From: Acidobacteriota bacterium
Lineage (GTDB): Bacteria; Acidobacteriota; Holophagae; Acanthopleuribacterales; Acanthopleuribacteraceae
NCBI GenBank assembly: GCA_002747255.1
Contig: PDUC01000029.1
Span: 1 to 64,000, forward strand
DNA: 64,000 bases
Direction of reading: 5' to 3'
The notes under the pieces are model-generated. The model was not told the origin of the DNA. It made no database searches and saw nothing but the letters and a program-made list of their open reading frames with translations. Of the stretch, positions 26,143-35,272 are shown piece by piece. Each line of letters begins with the position of its first letter. Position 1 is the first letter of the stretch. Position numbers and translations under genes: made by a program.

Positions 26143-26610
26143 ATGATGGAACAGCAGATTATGACCTTCTATCTCGGCGATGAGCTGTATGGTATCGATA
26201 TATTGACGGTAAAGGAGGTCAATGACACTTACGATCTAACCCAGGTCCCTCTTTCAAGTGACTACATACTTGGCCTGATCAATTTAAGGGGCCAAATTGT
26301 GACACTTTTGGACCTGAGAACCATGTTGGGTTACGATCCGCCTGAAATCGGCACCGGCAGGTTAGTCATTTTAAAGACAACACAAGAATTGTCACAGGCT
26401 GCTTTGGCCCAGAAAACGGTAACTCATCAGGATCACGTGGGTTTGTTGGTGGATTCCATTGGAAATGTTGTGACGTGTCAGTTGGAAGATATACAATCGG
26501 TTCCCGCTAATGCGAATGCCAAGCTAGCAGAAAACATGCTGGGGGTCATTTCTCAAGGCGATACAATTATTGGAATCATCAATCTGCAACAATTACTTGA
26601 AAAGTGTTAG
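26143..26610 (+). CDS. cheW: Chemotaxis coupling protein CheW
   Basis: Adaptor linking receptors to CheA, 155 residues. It shows the CheW pattern: MTFYLGDELYGIDILTVKEV, PLSSDYILGLINLRGQIV, then LLDLRTMLG, and a second subdomain with HVGLLVDSIGNVV and MLGVISQGDTIIGIINL. A loop of about 20 residues (TTQELSQAALAQKTVTHQD) sits between the halves. It is tightly packed between cheA and cheB and is surely in the same operon. Confidence 0.95.
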   Translation: MMEQQIMTFYLGDELYGIDILTVKEVNDTYDLTQVPLSSDYILGLINLRGQIVTLLDLRTMLGYDPPEIGTGRLVILKTTQELSQAALAQKTVTHQDHVGLLVDSIGNVVTCQLEDIQSVPANANAKLAENMLGVISQGDTIIGIINLQQLLEKC

Positions 26611-26621
26611 CCGGAGTTCTT

Positions 26622-27704
26622 GTGAGTTTAAAGACTCTTATCGTAGAGGATTCGGCGATTTATCGAACCATCATCGCACGCAGCCTTCGGGCTGTTGAGG
26701 GAGCAGAGGTTATTGGCAAGGCTTCCAATGGGAAGCAGGCCTTGTTTTTTCTGAAACACCACGACGTAGATTTGATCACTCTTGATGTTCAAATGCCGGA
26801 AATGGACGGACTTGAAACACTTGTCGAATTGAAGAGACGGGGTTTTGAAAAACCCATAGTTATGCTCAGTGGACTGTCTGATCAATCCCGGGAGTTGACC
26901 ATTAAATGCCTTCAGCTAGGTGCTCTGGATTTTATTTTAAAACCAGAATCGTCTGATTCAAGGGAAAACCAAAAAGAACTGCAACTCAAGCTTCAGAAAA
27001 TAGTTGGCGATATATCGATTCTTTCAGCGCGGCGAGAGAAAAGAAAAAAGAAGCCGAACTGGTTGGAGAGAAGAGTGTGTTCAGTGAAGGGTCACTCCCT
27101 TTTACCGCCACCAAGAGAGCCTAAGCCTTCTCTTCTCAAGACGCCTTCTCTGGTCATGATCGGCATCTCCACTGGGGGTCCAAAGGCGCTAAATGAAGTT
27201 ATCAGTCAGCTTAAGGAAAATCTCAAACTTCCTGTCCTGATTGTCCAGCACATGCCGCCGCACTTTACTAAGTCTCTTGCCAGTAACCTCAATGAGAGAT
27301 GTGCCCTGGAAGTCAAAGAGGCAGAAGCTGGTGAAGAGGTTTGTCCGGGCGTAATTTATATCGCTCCTGGCGGACTGCACATGGAGTTGAACAAGACGAA
27401 TAAGCTCAGCCTGATCCTCCACAAGAAACAACCGGTTAATTCCTGTCGTCCTTCTGTCGACACCTTGTTTTTCAGTGCGTCGGGTCTTTTTAATCCTGGA
27501 GAATTAGTGGTTTTGGTGATGACTGGTATGGGGCGTGATGGTGCCGCCGGATGTTCACGGTTGATTCAGGAGGGAGCATTCGTGGGTATTCAATCTGAAG
27601 AAAGCAGTACCATTTTTGGAATGCCGAGGAGTGTGGCTGAAGAGGGCAATTACCACGAAATATTCAATTTGAGTGAGATTGCTGAATTTTTAAACTCTCT
27701 TTGA
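26622..27704 (+). CDS. cheB: Chemotaxis protein-glutamate methylesterase CheB
   Basis: Removes methyl groups (and deamidates Gln) on chemoreceptors when its receiver is phosphorylated by CheA. 360 residues: receiver with Asp55 in TLDVQMPEMDG and Lys107 in FILKPES; a basic linker (REKRKKKPNW); and an esterase domain with the triad Ser183 (GISTGGP), His210 (VQHMPPHF) and Asp306 (GMGRDGA). I chose the GTG at 26622, preceded by GGAG at seven bases, over a GTG at 26604 inside cheW. No cheR or receptor gene lies in the window, so CheB's partner is elsewhere. Confidence 0.94.
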   Translation: MSLKTLIVEDSAIYRTIIARSLRAVEGAEVIGKASNGKQALFFLKHHDVDLITLDVQMPEMDGLETLVELKRRGFEKPIVMLSGLSDQSRELTIKCLQLGALDFILKPESSDSRENQKELQLKLQKIVGDISILSARREKRKKKPNWLERRVCSVKGHSLLPPPREPKPSLLKTPSLVMIGISTGGPKALNEVISQLKENLKLPVLIVQHMPPHFTKSLASNLNERCALEVKEAEAGEEVCPGVIYIAPGGLHMELNKTNKLSLILHKKQPVNSCRPSVDTLFFSASGLFNPGELVVLVMTGMGRDGAAGCSRLIQEGAFVGIQSEESSTIFGMPRSVAEEGNYHEIFNLSEIAEFLNSL

Positions 27705-27904
27705 GCCAAAACACTTCATTCTGCATGAGGGCTTTCATTGGCGTCGAGGTGATGGAGGTCTAGCTTTTTCAAAGATCGTGTTTACCCCAGCTTTCCGATC
27801 TCCGCCGGCTGCCAAGGGTTTTGTGAGGGTACAGGGTTGGCTTTGGCATAGATATGCTGTTTGTGGGTTCAACCCGTCGGGTGAGTATCCGGTAATTTGT
27901 TATT

Positions 27905-30900
27905 TCAAGTCAGAGAGTGTAGGTTTTCAAATTGCCATGATGAATGAAAGAAACCATGACTCGATGGTTGAAGTCCTCCCAGTGAAGCGTTATAAGCGTA
28001 GTATATCTTTGGCTGGTAAAGGGGAAGCCAAGGTAATTCCTCTTCAAAAATCTTTTCAATTCGCAAGATGAGATTTTTTCGCCGGCAAACAGCCGAATTC
28101 TGAAGTGCCGTCAGGAGATGGTTCATTTCTGAAGAAACGTATCCCACTTGATTGGCACCGTGACTGATCGAACCTTGATGAAGGTAATCCGCCAGTCCCT
28201 CCAAAGAGGCATTCAGTTTGATATAGTCAACCCAGGCATCTACCTTGGAATGGCTTATAAACTCACCTAACTGATGATAGTCTCGCCATGAAATTTGAAC
28301 TTGAATTCCAAGACTTCTCCATTTGTGAACGATGGCTCTGAAAATGCGGCTCAGGATACAGTCCTTGACAAGAAGAATTCGGATGGTGAAAGGTTCTCCG
28401 TTCTGGTACCAATTGCCATTCTGATCTCGGTAGGCTCCAACTTCCTCAAGAGCTTTAAAGACTTCAGTTGATCCCATTTTCTTTATTTTTGACTGTCCTT
28501 CAGTGGACTGAGTTCGAATAATTTTAAATCGGGAGACAACAAACTGGTTATCGAGATACAGGGTGTTCCAGTTTTCAAGAGGCAGGCATAAGTACAAGGC
28601 GCGTCTGAGGTTTAATGGAAGGCTTCCGGGTCGGTTGAGTTTAAAACACAGTCTGAAAATTTTGTTTTCAACGACCTGATCACGGATGACGCCGTATTTT
28701 ACTTGATTGGCGGGAACCAGGTTCTTCCATTCGGTGTAGTTGAGCTGAGTTAAGTGAAATGATCCGTTTTTGAGATGAGACAATGCGTTATTGGGCTTGA
28801 AAAAGAACTGCATATTCGAAATTGTTGCCTTGCTGTTCTTGTCTTTGCACAGTCCCCAACCTTTTGATGTCATGTTTTGTATTTTATAGGGACCACTCCC
28901 CACTGTCGCTACTTTAGCGCTGGGTGCCTTCTCGGGTATTTGATGACTGTAGAGGTAGGATGGGATGATGGGAAGTTTCGCCCAAAAGAACATATTGGGC
29001 GGTGGTCCGGTGTAATAAACTATTTCAATAAGCCCGTGTTCATTGATGAAATAGCTTTTGATTCGCTTAAAGGGTGGTGTGAGCTCAACGTGATAGTGTT
29101 TCTGTTTTTTCAGTACATCCAACGAGAAAAGAACATCGTCACTGCGAATGAGAGCACCATTATGGTAGAAGTTATTCTTTTTAAGCTCAAAAGTGAGCGT
29201 GCGAGTTTTTGATTCCCAGTGCCAGCTCTTAGCCATGTTTGGAATGAAGTTACCCAGATGGTCGATACTCATGAGTGTTGAAAAAACGGCATTCTTCAAG
29301 TTAAAGGGGTCGTTGTGTTGATTCCAGAGAGGGAACTGGAAATCGGACCATTGATTGACTGTTAGATTGAACATGGAGTCTATCTTCGGAAATCTAACTT
29401 GATCAGCCATTCTCATGTTAATGTTGCGAATGCGTTTCTGTAGATTCTGGGCTTCACCTACCCTTTGTCTTTGATACTCCAAGAGCATGAGTTTCTGAGC
29501 GATGATAAGTTGGATGCGGTCTACTTGAAGCTCTTGTGTTTTCGATCTAGCCAGGTCAATGTTTTCCAAAAGCTTAAGGGCCATTAGGTAGTCTGAGTGG
29601 GCTTCCTGGAGCCGGTAAAGACAAAGTTCACATTCTGCTTTCCAGAAGTAGTACTCAACATGGAGAAATGTGGATTTTGAATCGGACCTGGCGATGGCAT
29701 TGCCAAAGTACTGTTGACCTTCTTCATACATGCCCCTGTTGAAGAAAAAGACGGCAATACCCGCGCTGTATTGATTTATTTTTTTTACGTCTTCAGCCAG
29801 ATTGGCATGATAGAGAAACTCCAGAAAGTGACGTGAATGCTTGAAACCATAGTAGTTTTCCAGCAGTTTGAGTGCTTTTGCATGGTATTCTTTTTTCTGC
29901 TTTGGCTGCAGATCTAAGAGAATGCGTTCGCGAATCTTGTGGTCCGGAAATGAAAGCATGGGGCCTTCGTAGTTGAGTAATTGATTTAAAACCAGAGTAC
30001 TCATGGTCTGCTCGAGCGTAATACCATCGGGAAGTTCAAAGCTCTCAAAAATTTCCACTCGTGTCTGATCGCCCAGTACAGAGAGTGTGCGTATAAGATC
30101 CAGTGACCATTCATTCAGTTCATCGAGTTGCTTCTGGACAAGATCCGTACCGATACGGGATCCTTTTGACGCCGGAGCCAGTTTGGCTTTCATTCTGCTG
30201 GACATGGTCCATTTGTTGTCTTTCCGGATCAGCCATTGATTGGATATGAGGATGGAAAGAAAATGAGCAATTGAAAATGGAAGACCGTTACTGTAAATTT
30301 TAATTTCTTCGTTCAGGGCATCACTGAGAGCTGTGTTGGCCAGTAAGAATCGGGCCATTTTCTCGGTTTCTTCCCCGGTGAGAGGGGATAGGAGTATATC
30401 CGTGGGGTCAGTGAGAAGTTCAAGAAATGAAATTCCCTCTTCCAGGATCAATCCCTGTTCCAACTCGTCTGAGTAGGAGAAAACCCAACTAATGAAAACC
30501 GGATTTGTCTGCTCCTGTTCTTCCTGGAAAGAGGAAGCCAGTTCTTTTAGAAAGTCCTTGGAAATGAAGTGCAGGTCATCGACAATGAAAATAAAGGAAC
30601 CGTAGATCTGATGGGCGGCTAATTGTTTATTGAACGTGTGGATTGTCCATGTTTCATTTTCTGGCTGATCCATAGGGAGCAGCGGCTTTTCAGGATAAAA
30701 GCTGGTTAAGATCTGATTTAAAAGTTGTTTGAAAAAAGGAGCGTTTTGGTCATATTGATTGTGATCGACTTGTACGACATTTTTTTCTTTCAGTTGGCCT
30801 TCAGCTGCCGCAAAAGAGAGAATCCTCGACTTCCCGGTACCGGAAGTGCCGTGGATGATCAAGGGTTTTCCAATCGGCTGTTCATACCATTTTTTGATAT

Positions 30901-31909
30901 CACCAATGGCATCTGCTCGGCCCAGTAAGGGTGCACTTCTAATGGCCAGTATGGGTGAGATGAGATCGGAGACTGGAGTGTGCATCCTGGTGAGGATGTG
31001 CCCTGTATTGTAATAGGTTTCAATCCATTTAATGGCTTCAGCAGCGGTACGATAGCGATCTTCAGCGTTTTTCATGGTGAGCTTGTTGATTAAGTCGACA
31101 AACCACTCAAAATTGGCCAGACCTTCCTTGGACAGAAGCGGGCTTTCATTCTTGGCTTTGGCCTTGAACATTTCTAAAAAAGAATAGACTTCGAACATTC
31201 TCGTTCCTGAAAGAATGCGGTAGAGAATAACGCCAAGAGAGTAGAGATCGATTCGGTGGTCGTAGACATTGCCGCTCAGAACCTCTGGAGCCATGTACTC
31301 GAATGTTCCAATAATTTCCTGTCTTTGGGTGAGCTGCATCTCACTTTCCTGGTGACGTGCGACTCCAAGGTCCAATAATTTTAGCTGACCGTTGTTTTCA
31401 ATCATGATGTTTGCGGGTTTCAGGTCTCTGTGAATAATGTGATTGGTGTGCAGAAAGTGCAGGGCCTCAAGTGATTGAAATGCCACTTCTATTAAGCTGT
31501 GAATTTCCTCGGGCTTGATGACATGGCCTTTTTTCTTGATATGGAACTTCTCATTGAGTGTTATGCCCTGTATGTGTTCCATGGTAAAAAAAGTGACTTT
31601 ACCCGAATGGAATTCATGAACTTTGACGATACAGGGGTGGTCCAATGAATTGAGCAGATCGTATTCCAGCCTGAAGCGCTTGAGGAGGGTTTTGTCAATT
31701 TGGTTTTCTTTGAGTACTTTGACCGCTTGTGTCGCATTCCCAGACAGATCTTCTGCCATGTATATCTGACCGATTCCGCCTTCTCCCAGGTTCCCCTTAA
31801 TTGCGAACGGCGCTATTTTTTCATTGATCGATCTGACGAGATTGTTGGAATTGGAATCATAGATTGAATTTGGCAAACTTTTCTCCCATGTGAATTGAGC
31901 AAGATTCAA
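27905..31909 (-). CDS. Ser/Thr kinase - ATPase - TPR - SBP_bac_5 solute-binding fusion
   Basis: A 1,334-residue protein with no signal peptide or membrane helix. The kinase (about 35-300) has LGEGGIGQIY, Lys64, HIIHRDLKPAN (Asp162), a DLG variant of DFG (Asp180) and APE. An AAA/STAND-type ATPase follows, with P-loop HGTSGTGKS (near 355) and FIFIVDDLHF. Helical TPR-like repeats cover about 680-840. The last 470 or so residues resemble family-5 solute-binding proteins (oligopeptide/nickel): VFSTLMSIDHLGNFIPNMAK, WHWESKTRTLTFELKKN, HNGALIRSDDVLFSLDVL, TVGSGPYKI. Such a domain in the cytoplasm recalls the regulator SgrR, so ligand sensing inside the cell is a fair inference. The gene converges with cheB. 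Confidence 0.9.
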   Translation of the reverse strand: MNLAQFTWEKSLPNSIYDSNSNNLVRSINEKIAPFAIKGNLGEGGIGQIYMAEDLSGNATQAVKVLKENQIDKTLLKRFRLEYDLLNSLDHPCIVKVHEFHSGKVTFFTMEHIQGITLNEKFHIKKKGHVIKPEEIHSLIEVAFQSLEALHFLHTNHIIHRDLKPANIMIENNGQLKLLDLGVARHQESEMQLTQRQEIIGTFEYMAPEVLSGNVYDHRIDLYSLGVILYRILSGTRMFEVYSFLEMFKAKAKNESPLLSKEGLANFEWFVDLINKLTMKNAEDRYRTAAEAIKWIETYYNTGHILTRMHTPVSDLISPILAIRSAPLLGRADAIGDIKKWYEQPIGKPLIIHGTSGTGKSRILSFAAAEGQLKEKNVVQVDHNQYDQNAPFFKQLLNQILTSFYPEKPLLPMDQPENETWTIHTFNKQLAAHQIYGSFIFIVDDLHFISKDFLKELASSFQEEQEQTNPVFISWVFSYSDELEQGLILEEGISFLELLTDPTDILLSPLTGEETEKMARFLLANTALSDALNEEIKIYSNGLPFSIAHFLSILISNQWLIRKDNKWTMSSRMKAKLAPASKGSRIGTDLVQKQLDELNEWSLDLIRTLSVLGDQTRVEIFESFELPDGITLEQTMSTLVLNQLLNYEGPMLSFPDHKIRERILLDLQPKQKKEYHAKALKLLENYYGFKHSRHFLEFLYHANLAEDVKKINQYSAGIAVFFFNRGMYEEGQQYFGNAIARSDSKSTFLHVEYYFWKAECELCLYRLQEAHSDYLMALKLLENIDLARSKTQELQVDRIQLIIAQKLMLLEYQRQRVGEAQNLQKRIRNINMRMADQVRFPKIDSMFNLTVNQWSDFQFPLWNQHNDPFNLKNAVFSTLMSIDHLGNFIPNMAKSWHWESKTRTLTFELKKNNFYHNGALIRSDDVLFSLDVLKKQKHYHVELTPPFKRIKSYFINEHGLIEIVYYTGPPPNMFFWAKLPIIPSYLYSHQIPEKAPSAKVATVGSGPYKIQNMTSKGWGLCKDKNSKATISNMQFFFKPNNALSHLKNGSFHLTQLNYTEWKNLVPANQVKYGVIRDQVVENKIFRLCFKLNRPGSLPLNLRRALYLCLPLENWNTLYLDNQFVVSRFKIIRTQSTEGQSKIKKMGSTEVFKALEEVGAYRDQNGNWYQNGEPFTIRILLVKDCILSRIFRAIVHKWRSLGIQVQISWRDYHQLGEFISHSKVDAWVDYIKLNASLEGLADYLHQGSISHGANQVGYVSSEMNHLLTALQNSAVCRRKNLILRIEKIFEEELPWLPLYQPKIYYAYNASLGGLQPSSHGFFHSSWQFENLHSLT

Positions 31910-32147
31910 GCACTGGTTTTTATCATAAGCGATGAAAATACAGGGTATTCATTCAGTCTTGCTATAATGGTTTTCGCGGGTTCATTAAAGCACGATTGAA
32001 TCTAAAGATCCAGTGGAAGGTGACATTTTTTTCGCGATGGGAAACGACCTTTTTTGAAATGCAATTAAACCTCCAATCACAAGCAAAACGGGTTGACATC
32101 AGAGCGGCATGCATGACTTGCAGGAACTCATACTGTTTTATGTATTG
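31910..32147. other. Intergenic region upstream of the kinase-SBP gene
   Basis: About 240 bases between same-strand genes. It should hold the promoter of the kinase-SBP gene, but no convincing -35/-10 pair was found on the minus strand. A TATAAT at 31963-31968 is on the other strand and has no -35. No gene or terminator is evident. Confidence 0.35.
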
Positions 32148-33395
32148 TCAACGCATTTCCTGTGATGCGTAGAGCTTGTGCTGATCTGTAATGTAAATAC
32201 CGATACCCTGTTCGAACAAGTTGGGGTTCAGCATGTTTTTTCGATGTCCGGTACTGTTCATCCAGCCATCGACAATGGCCTGTGCGGCGCTTTCATTTGA
32301 ATGCCAACGGATGTTTTGTATTTTAATACCCTTCTCAACGTAAAAAGCGACAGACTTCTTAAGTGAGGACATGTACAGATTTTCTGAAATGCCCCGATAG
32401 GTGATGCTTCCAATTGTTCGGGTAACTGTCAATCCTATTTTTAAAGCTCTGTCTGTCGCTGATTCGCCCTTGAGATTTTCGTGCGCAAAGAACTGGTTTA
32501 TTGCCATATCTCTTGAGTGCAAAAGGGCTAAATATTCCAAGTCCTCGTTATAGCCAAGGGGGTCGAGATCCCGCGATTGTCGTTGATCATTGACCTTTCG
32601 GTGAACGAGCAGTGTGATTCTTTCAAGATCCCAGTCGGGGGGTATTTCGCCCGAGACTGTTTGGGTGGGAAGTGTGTCGTGGTAGTTCGCAGGCAAGTGT
32701 TCTTTAACCGCAGTTAGAGCCATGTAATTGTGATAGTAAGGCGACAATTCAATAAGCTTGAGAGGGCTTTGTCCGAACTGATCAAGAGCCATGATATCTG
32801 CGTGATTTTCAATCAGAAGTTGAACTGAATCGATGGCATGCCACTGAACGGCCGCATGCAGAGGTGTTTGTCCGTTTTGGTCTTCATGGTGAATATCGGC
32901 ACCCTTGGATAGTAACAGTTTCACACATTGGGTGTCCTGATTTTGCACGGCATAGAAGAGCGGCGTTCTTCCTTTTTGGTCTTGCTGATTCAGGTTGGCT
33001 TTGAATTTCAAAAGATCGCAGGTTGTCTTTGGGTTTCGGTTGAGGACTGCATACATCAAGGGTGAAATGCCTTCAGAATCCGGTAGATTGGGATTGGCTC
33101 CCATTTTCAACAGGGTTGCTGCTGACTTTTGCATGTTTTTAGAGATAGCCCAGATGAGGATGGAATCTCCTTGCTTATTCAAAAGGTTGGGGTCAATTTT
33201 TGATTTCTCAAGAATGTCTGCCGCTTTGGCGTCATCTGAATTGACAATTTTGTTTAGGAGCATCCCGGTGTGATAGTCCTGTATGAGAGTTGAAAGAAAC
33301 GAGTTGGGATTTCTCTTCAGATGGATCACAATCCCCAAAAACGCGATACCGACAGTAACAGTCAGAAAAAAGGAATAAACCCGTTTAATTCGCAT
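32148..33395 (-). CDS. Membrane-anchored ankyrin-repeat protein with CAP/SCP domain
   Basis: 415 residues from the ATG at 33395, chosen because AAGGAAAG precedes it and it overlaps the upstream stop by one base (TAATG). An N-terminal membrane helix (FFLTVTVGIAFLGIVIHL) is followed by four or five ankyrin repeats (about 50-215), such as GRTPLFYAVQNQDTQCVKLL and GQTPLHAAVQWHAIDSVQLL. The C-terminal CAP/SCP (YkwD-like) domain (about 260-415) has LLHSRDMAINQFFAHEN and GWMNSTGHRKNMLNPN. CAP domains are normally extracytoplasmic, so the repeats would face the periplasm. Function unknown; it is the last gene of a three-gene unit. Confidence 0.85.
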   Translation of the reverse strand: MRIKRVYSFFLTVTVGIAFLGIVIHLKRNPNSFLSTLIQDYHTGMLLNKIVNSDDAKAADILEKSKIDPNLLNKQGDSILIWAISKNMQKSAATLLKMGANPNLPDSEGISPLMYAVLNRNPKTTCDLLKFKANLNQQDQKGRTPLFYAVQNQDTQCVKLLLSKGADIHHEDQNGQTPLHAAVQWHAIDSVQLLIENHADIMALDQFGQSPLKLIELSPYYHNYMALTAVKEHLPANYHDTLPTQTVSGEIPPDWDLERITLLVHRKVNDQRQSRDLDPLGYNEDLEYLALLHSRDMAINQFFAHENLKGESATDRALKIGLTVTRTIGSITYRGISENLYMSSLKKSVAFYVEKGIKIQNIRWHSNESAAQAIVDGWMNSTGHRKNMLNPNLFEQGIGIYITDQHKLYASQEMR

Positions 33396-33994
33396 TAACT
33401 TTCCTTTGAGGCCACTTTTGCCGAAGCTCCAAGTGCTTTGAGAATGAACAGGATAAAAGCTATAAAGATCGTAATGGTAATAGTAACCTGCCACCATGTG
33501 AAAAACTCGTCTGCTTCTGATGCAGGACGCTTCACCTCATTGAAGCGAAAACTGGAGCGAAAGTCTGTCAGGAGTGTTTGGAAAACCTGTTGCGGGGCAA
33601 TGAGAATGAATACGAAATTTTGTTTGATGAAGTAATGCGATTGAAATTCGATTGAACGGTCTTTTTGTGCAAGTTGAAAAAGGATATCTGTGCTCCCAGT
33701 TTGACTGTCGAAGGAAAGTTGACTGGCGTTGTTGAAGACACGGACAATGACCGATTGGAGGTGTTCTTCCATTGTTGATTTTTCGGGCAAATTAGTGACT
33801 GCAATAAAAGCCAGCGTTTTCCTTGCTTTTGAAATAGCGATAAGGGAGCGATCGTTTTCCGGAAATTCGATTTCGGTGAAGGGGATATTTAGTTGATAAG
33901 TCACTCCGGCGCTAAGTGTCACAGTCTTGGAAGTGTTTCCTGAAATGGATGCAGCCAGAAAACAAAGCATGGGAATTACAGTGAGCTTGGACAT
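33395..33994 (-). CDS. Unknown secreted protein with C-terminal membrane anchor
   Basis: 199 residues, not recognised. A signal peptide (about 1-19) precedes a periplasmic domain with a beta-rich pattern (TVTLSAGVTYQLNIPFTEIEFP) and a central stretch RKTLAFIAVTNLPEKSTM. One C-terminal membrane helix (TITITIFIAFILFILKALG, about 168-187) ends in a short basic tail. The layout is type I. It is coupled to the ankyrin-CAP gene by a TAATG overlap and lies eight bases after the deoxyribosyltransferase-like/XRE gene, so the three are very likely expressed together. Confidence 0.75.
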   Translation of the reverse strand: MSKLTVIPMLCFLAASISGNTSKTVTLSAGVTYQLNIPFTEIEFPENDRSLIAISKARKTLAFIAVTNLPEKSTMEEHLQSVIVRVFNNASQLSFDSQTGSTDILFQLAQKDRSIEFQSHYFIKQNFVFILIAPQQVFQTLLTDFRSSFRFNEVKRPASEADEFFTWWQVTITITIFIAFILFILKALGASAKVASKES

Positions 33995-34002
33995 ATTTTT
34001 AA

Positions 34003-35088
34003 CTACTTGAGGTTTCTGAGTTTTTGAAGTTGTTCATGAAAACGCTGTTCATCGATGCGGTCCAGTTTATGAGCGGAGGAGAGCATGGTGTGATCCAATG
34101 TTTCGATAAAATTGGCTATGAAGATGGTTCTTAGAGCTTTGTATTCCCTGAAAGTGACATCAAATTGAAAGGCTCTCTGTTCGAGAACCTCTTCCCGGGA
34201 GCGTATGAGCTGTGTTTTTAGTTGACGGTTGATTCGGGATGGACCTTTTTCTTTTATCAGTTCCGTTTCGTCTCCCAGCAAGTCATTCATGGAGATACCC
34301 AGAGCGAACGATAACTTGTGCAGAGCGTTCAGGCTTGGGTTTGTCAATAACTCCAGCTGGGATGAATTCAACTCAATGGGATCCAAATCCAATTGTCCTG
34401 CCTGTTGATAAGCCTGCAGCTCACTGACGATCTCTTCCAAAGATTTTTCCCAAAGAATTAATTGAGGAAGGAGGATGCCGGCTTTTGCCGCAAGAATTTC
34501 CTTAGACCATCCTTTTGCCTTGCGAGCTTCTTTCAGATTGGAACTGACGTCCCAGAACGGGAGATGCCGATTCTTCAGTACAGGACTTTGAATGACTTGA
34601 CGAACGAGCCGGAGCAGAGGCGTTTTCAAATCACGCCAGTTTGTATATTGAATGTAGTAAGGGTTTGTTTCGTCGTTGGATTCTTTGTCTTTTAAATGCA
34701 CCATGTGTGCATTGGCCGGGGTTCCCAGAAGAAAACGGGATAGCTTCTTTTCTCTGGAAAAGATAATTATGGGTTTACCGAGATTGGTCGCCATTTCCAC
34801 TTCCCCGCCTACTCCGAAACTCGTGTGATCTGCCAGGACGAGAAGATAATCGGCTTCGACAATGCGTATGCGGTCGAGTAAGTAGACGTGTTCGGGTGTG
34901 AGGTGAGTTCTCACTGTGGGATCACTTATGAGAGATGGGATATAGAGTTGTGTGGAATAAGGAGGTTCTTTTAAAGCGGATTGCAGTTGTGCGACCAACC
35001 TTTGAATCCGTCCTTTTTCTCTTACAGGGCAGCGTGTAATGGGTTCGCTTAAATAGGCTCGAAAGGTGTGGTTTTGAATGTCTTTCAT
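34003..35088 (-). CDS. Nucleoside deoxyribosyltransferase-like domain fused to XRE-type HTH
   Basis: 361 residues from the ATG at 35088; the open frame extends further upstream, but the fold begins here. Residues about 8-125 look like a nucleoside 2-deoxyribosyltransferase/TIR-like Rossmann domain: RAYLSEPI at the start, RIVEADYLLVLAD, then FGVGGEVEMATNLGKPIIIF, where the Glu in GGEVEMA sits at the usual catalytic place. An XRE-like helix-turn-helix follows (LKEARKAKGWSKEILAAKAG), and its last helices (SLNALHKLSFALGISMNDLL) come after an insert of about 45 residues. The combination suggests a regulator sensing or cleaving a nucleotide-like ligand. It is first in the three-gene unit. Confidence 0.75.
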   Translation of the reverse strand: MKDIQNHTFRAYLSEPITRCPVREKGRIQRLVAQLQSALKEPPYSTQLYIPSLISDPTVRTHLTPEHVYLLDRIRIVEADYLLVLADHTSFGVGGEVEMATNLGKPIIIFSREKKLSRFLLGTPANAHMVHLKDKESNDETNPYYIQYTNWRDLKTPLLRLVRQVIQSPVLKNRHLPFWDVSSNLKEARKAKGWSKEILAAKAGILLPQLILWEKSLEEIVSELQAYQQAGQLDLDPIELNSSQLELLTNPSLNALHKLSFALGISMNDLLGDETELIKEKGPSRINRQLKTQLIRSREEVLEQRAFQFDVTFREYKALRTIFIANFIETLDHTMLSSAHKLDRIDEQRFHEQLQKLRNLK

Positions 35089-35272
35089 TGCTTGGCATCT
35101 CAATTTAATGTTAGTGAATGAATTATAACATGTTATGCTGAAGATCAAAGAGTCTATTGCGTGCAGAATAAGGACCATTTCAGATGTGGTTGCCGGGGAC
35201 TGTGTTGAAAACGGCGTGTTTTGTGATGCTGTGAACTCTATCCTGAAAACGCGGACTCGAGGATTGGTTCCC

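Noticed and set aside
27778-28071. 97-codon plus-strand ORF after cheB
   Set aside because: Most of it is antisense to the kinase-SBP gene; no start signal.
31963-31968. Plus-strand TATAAT as a promoter
   Set aside because: No -35 at a suitable distance and no plus-strand gene downstream.
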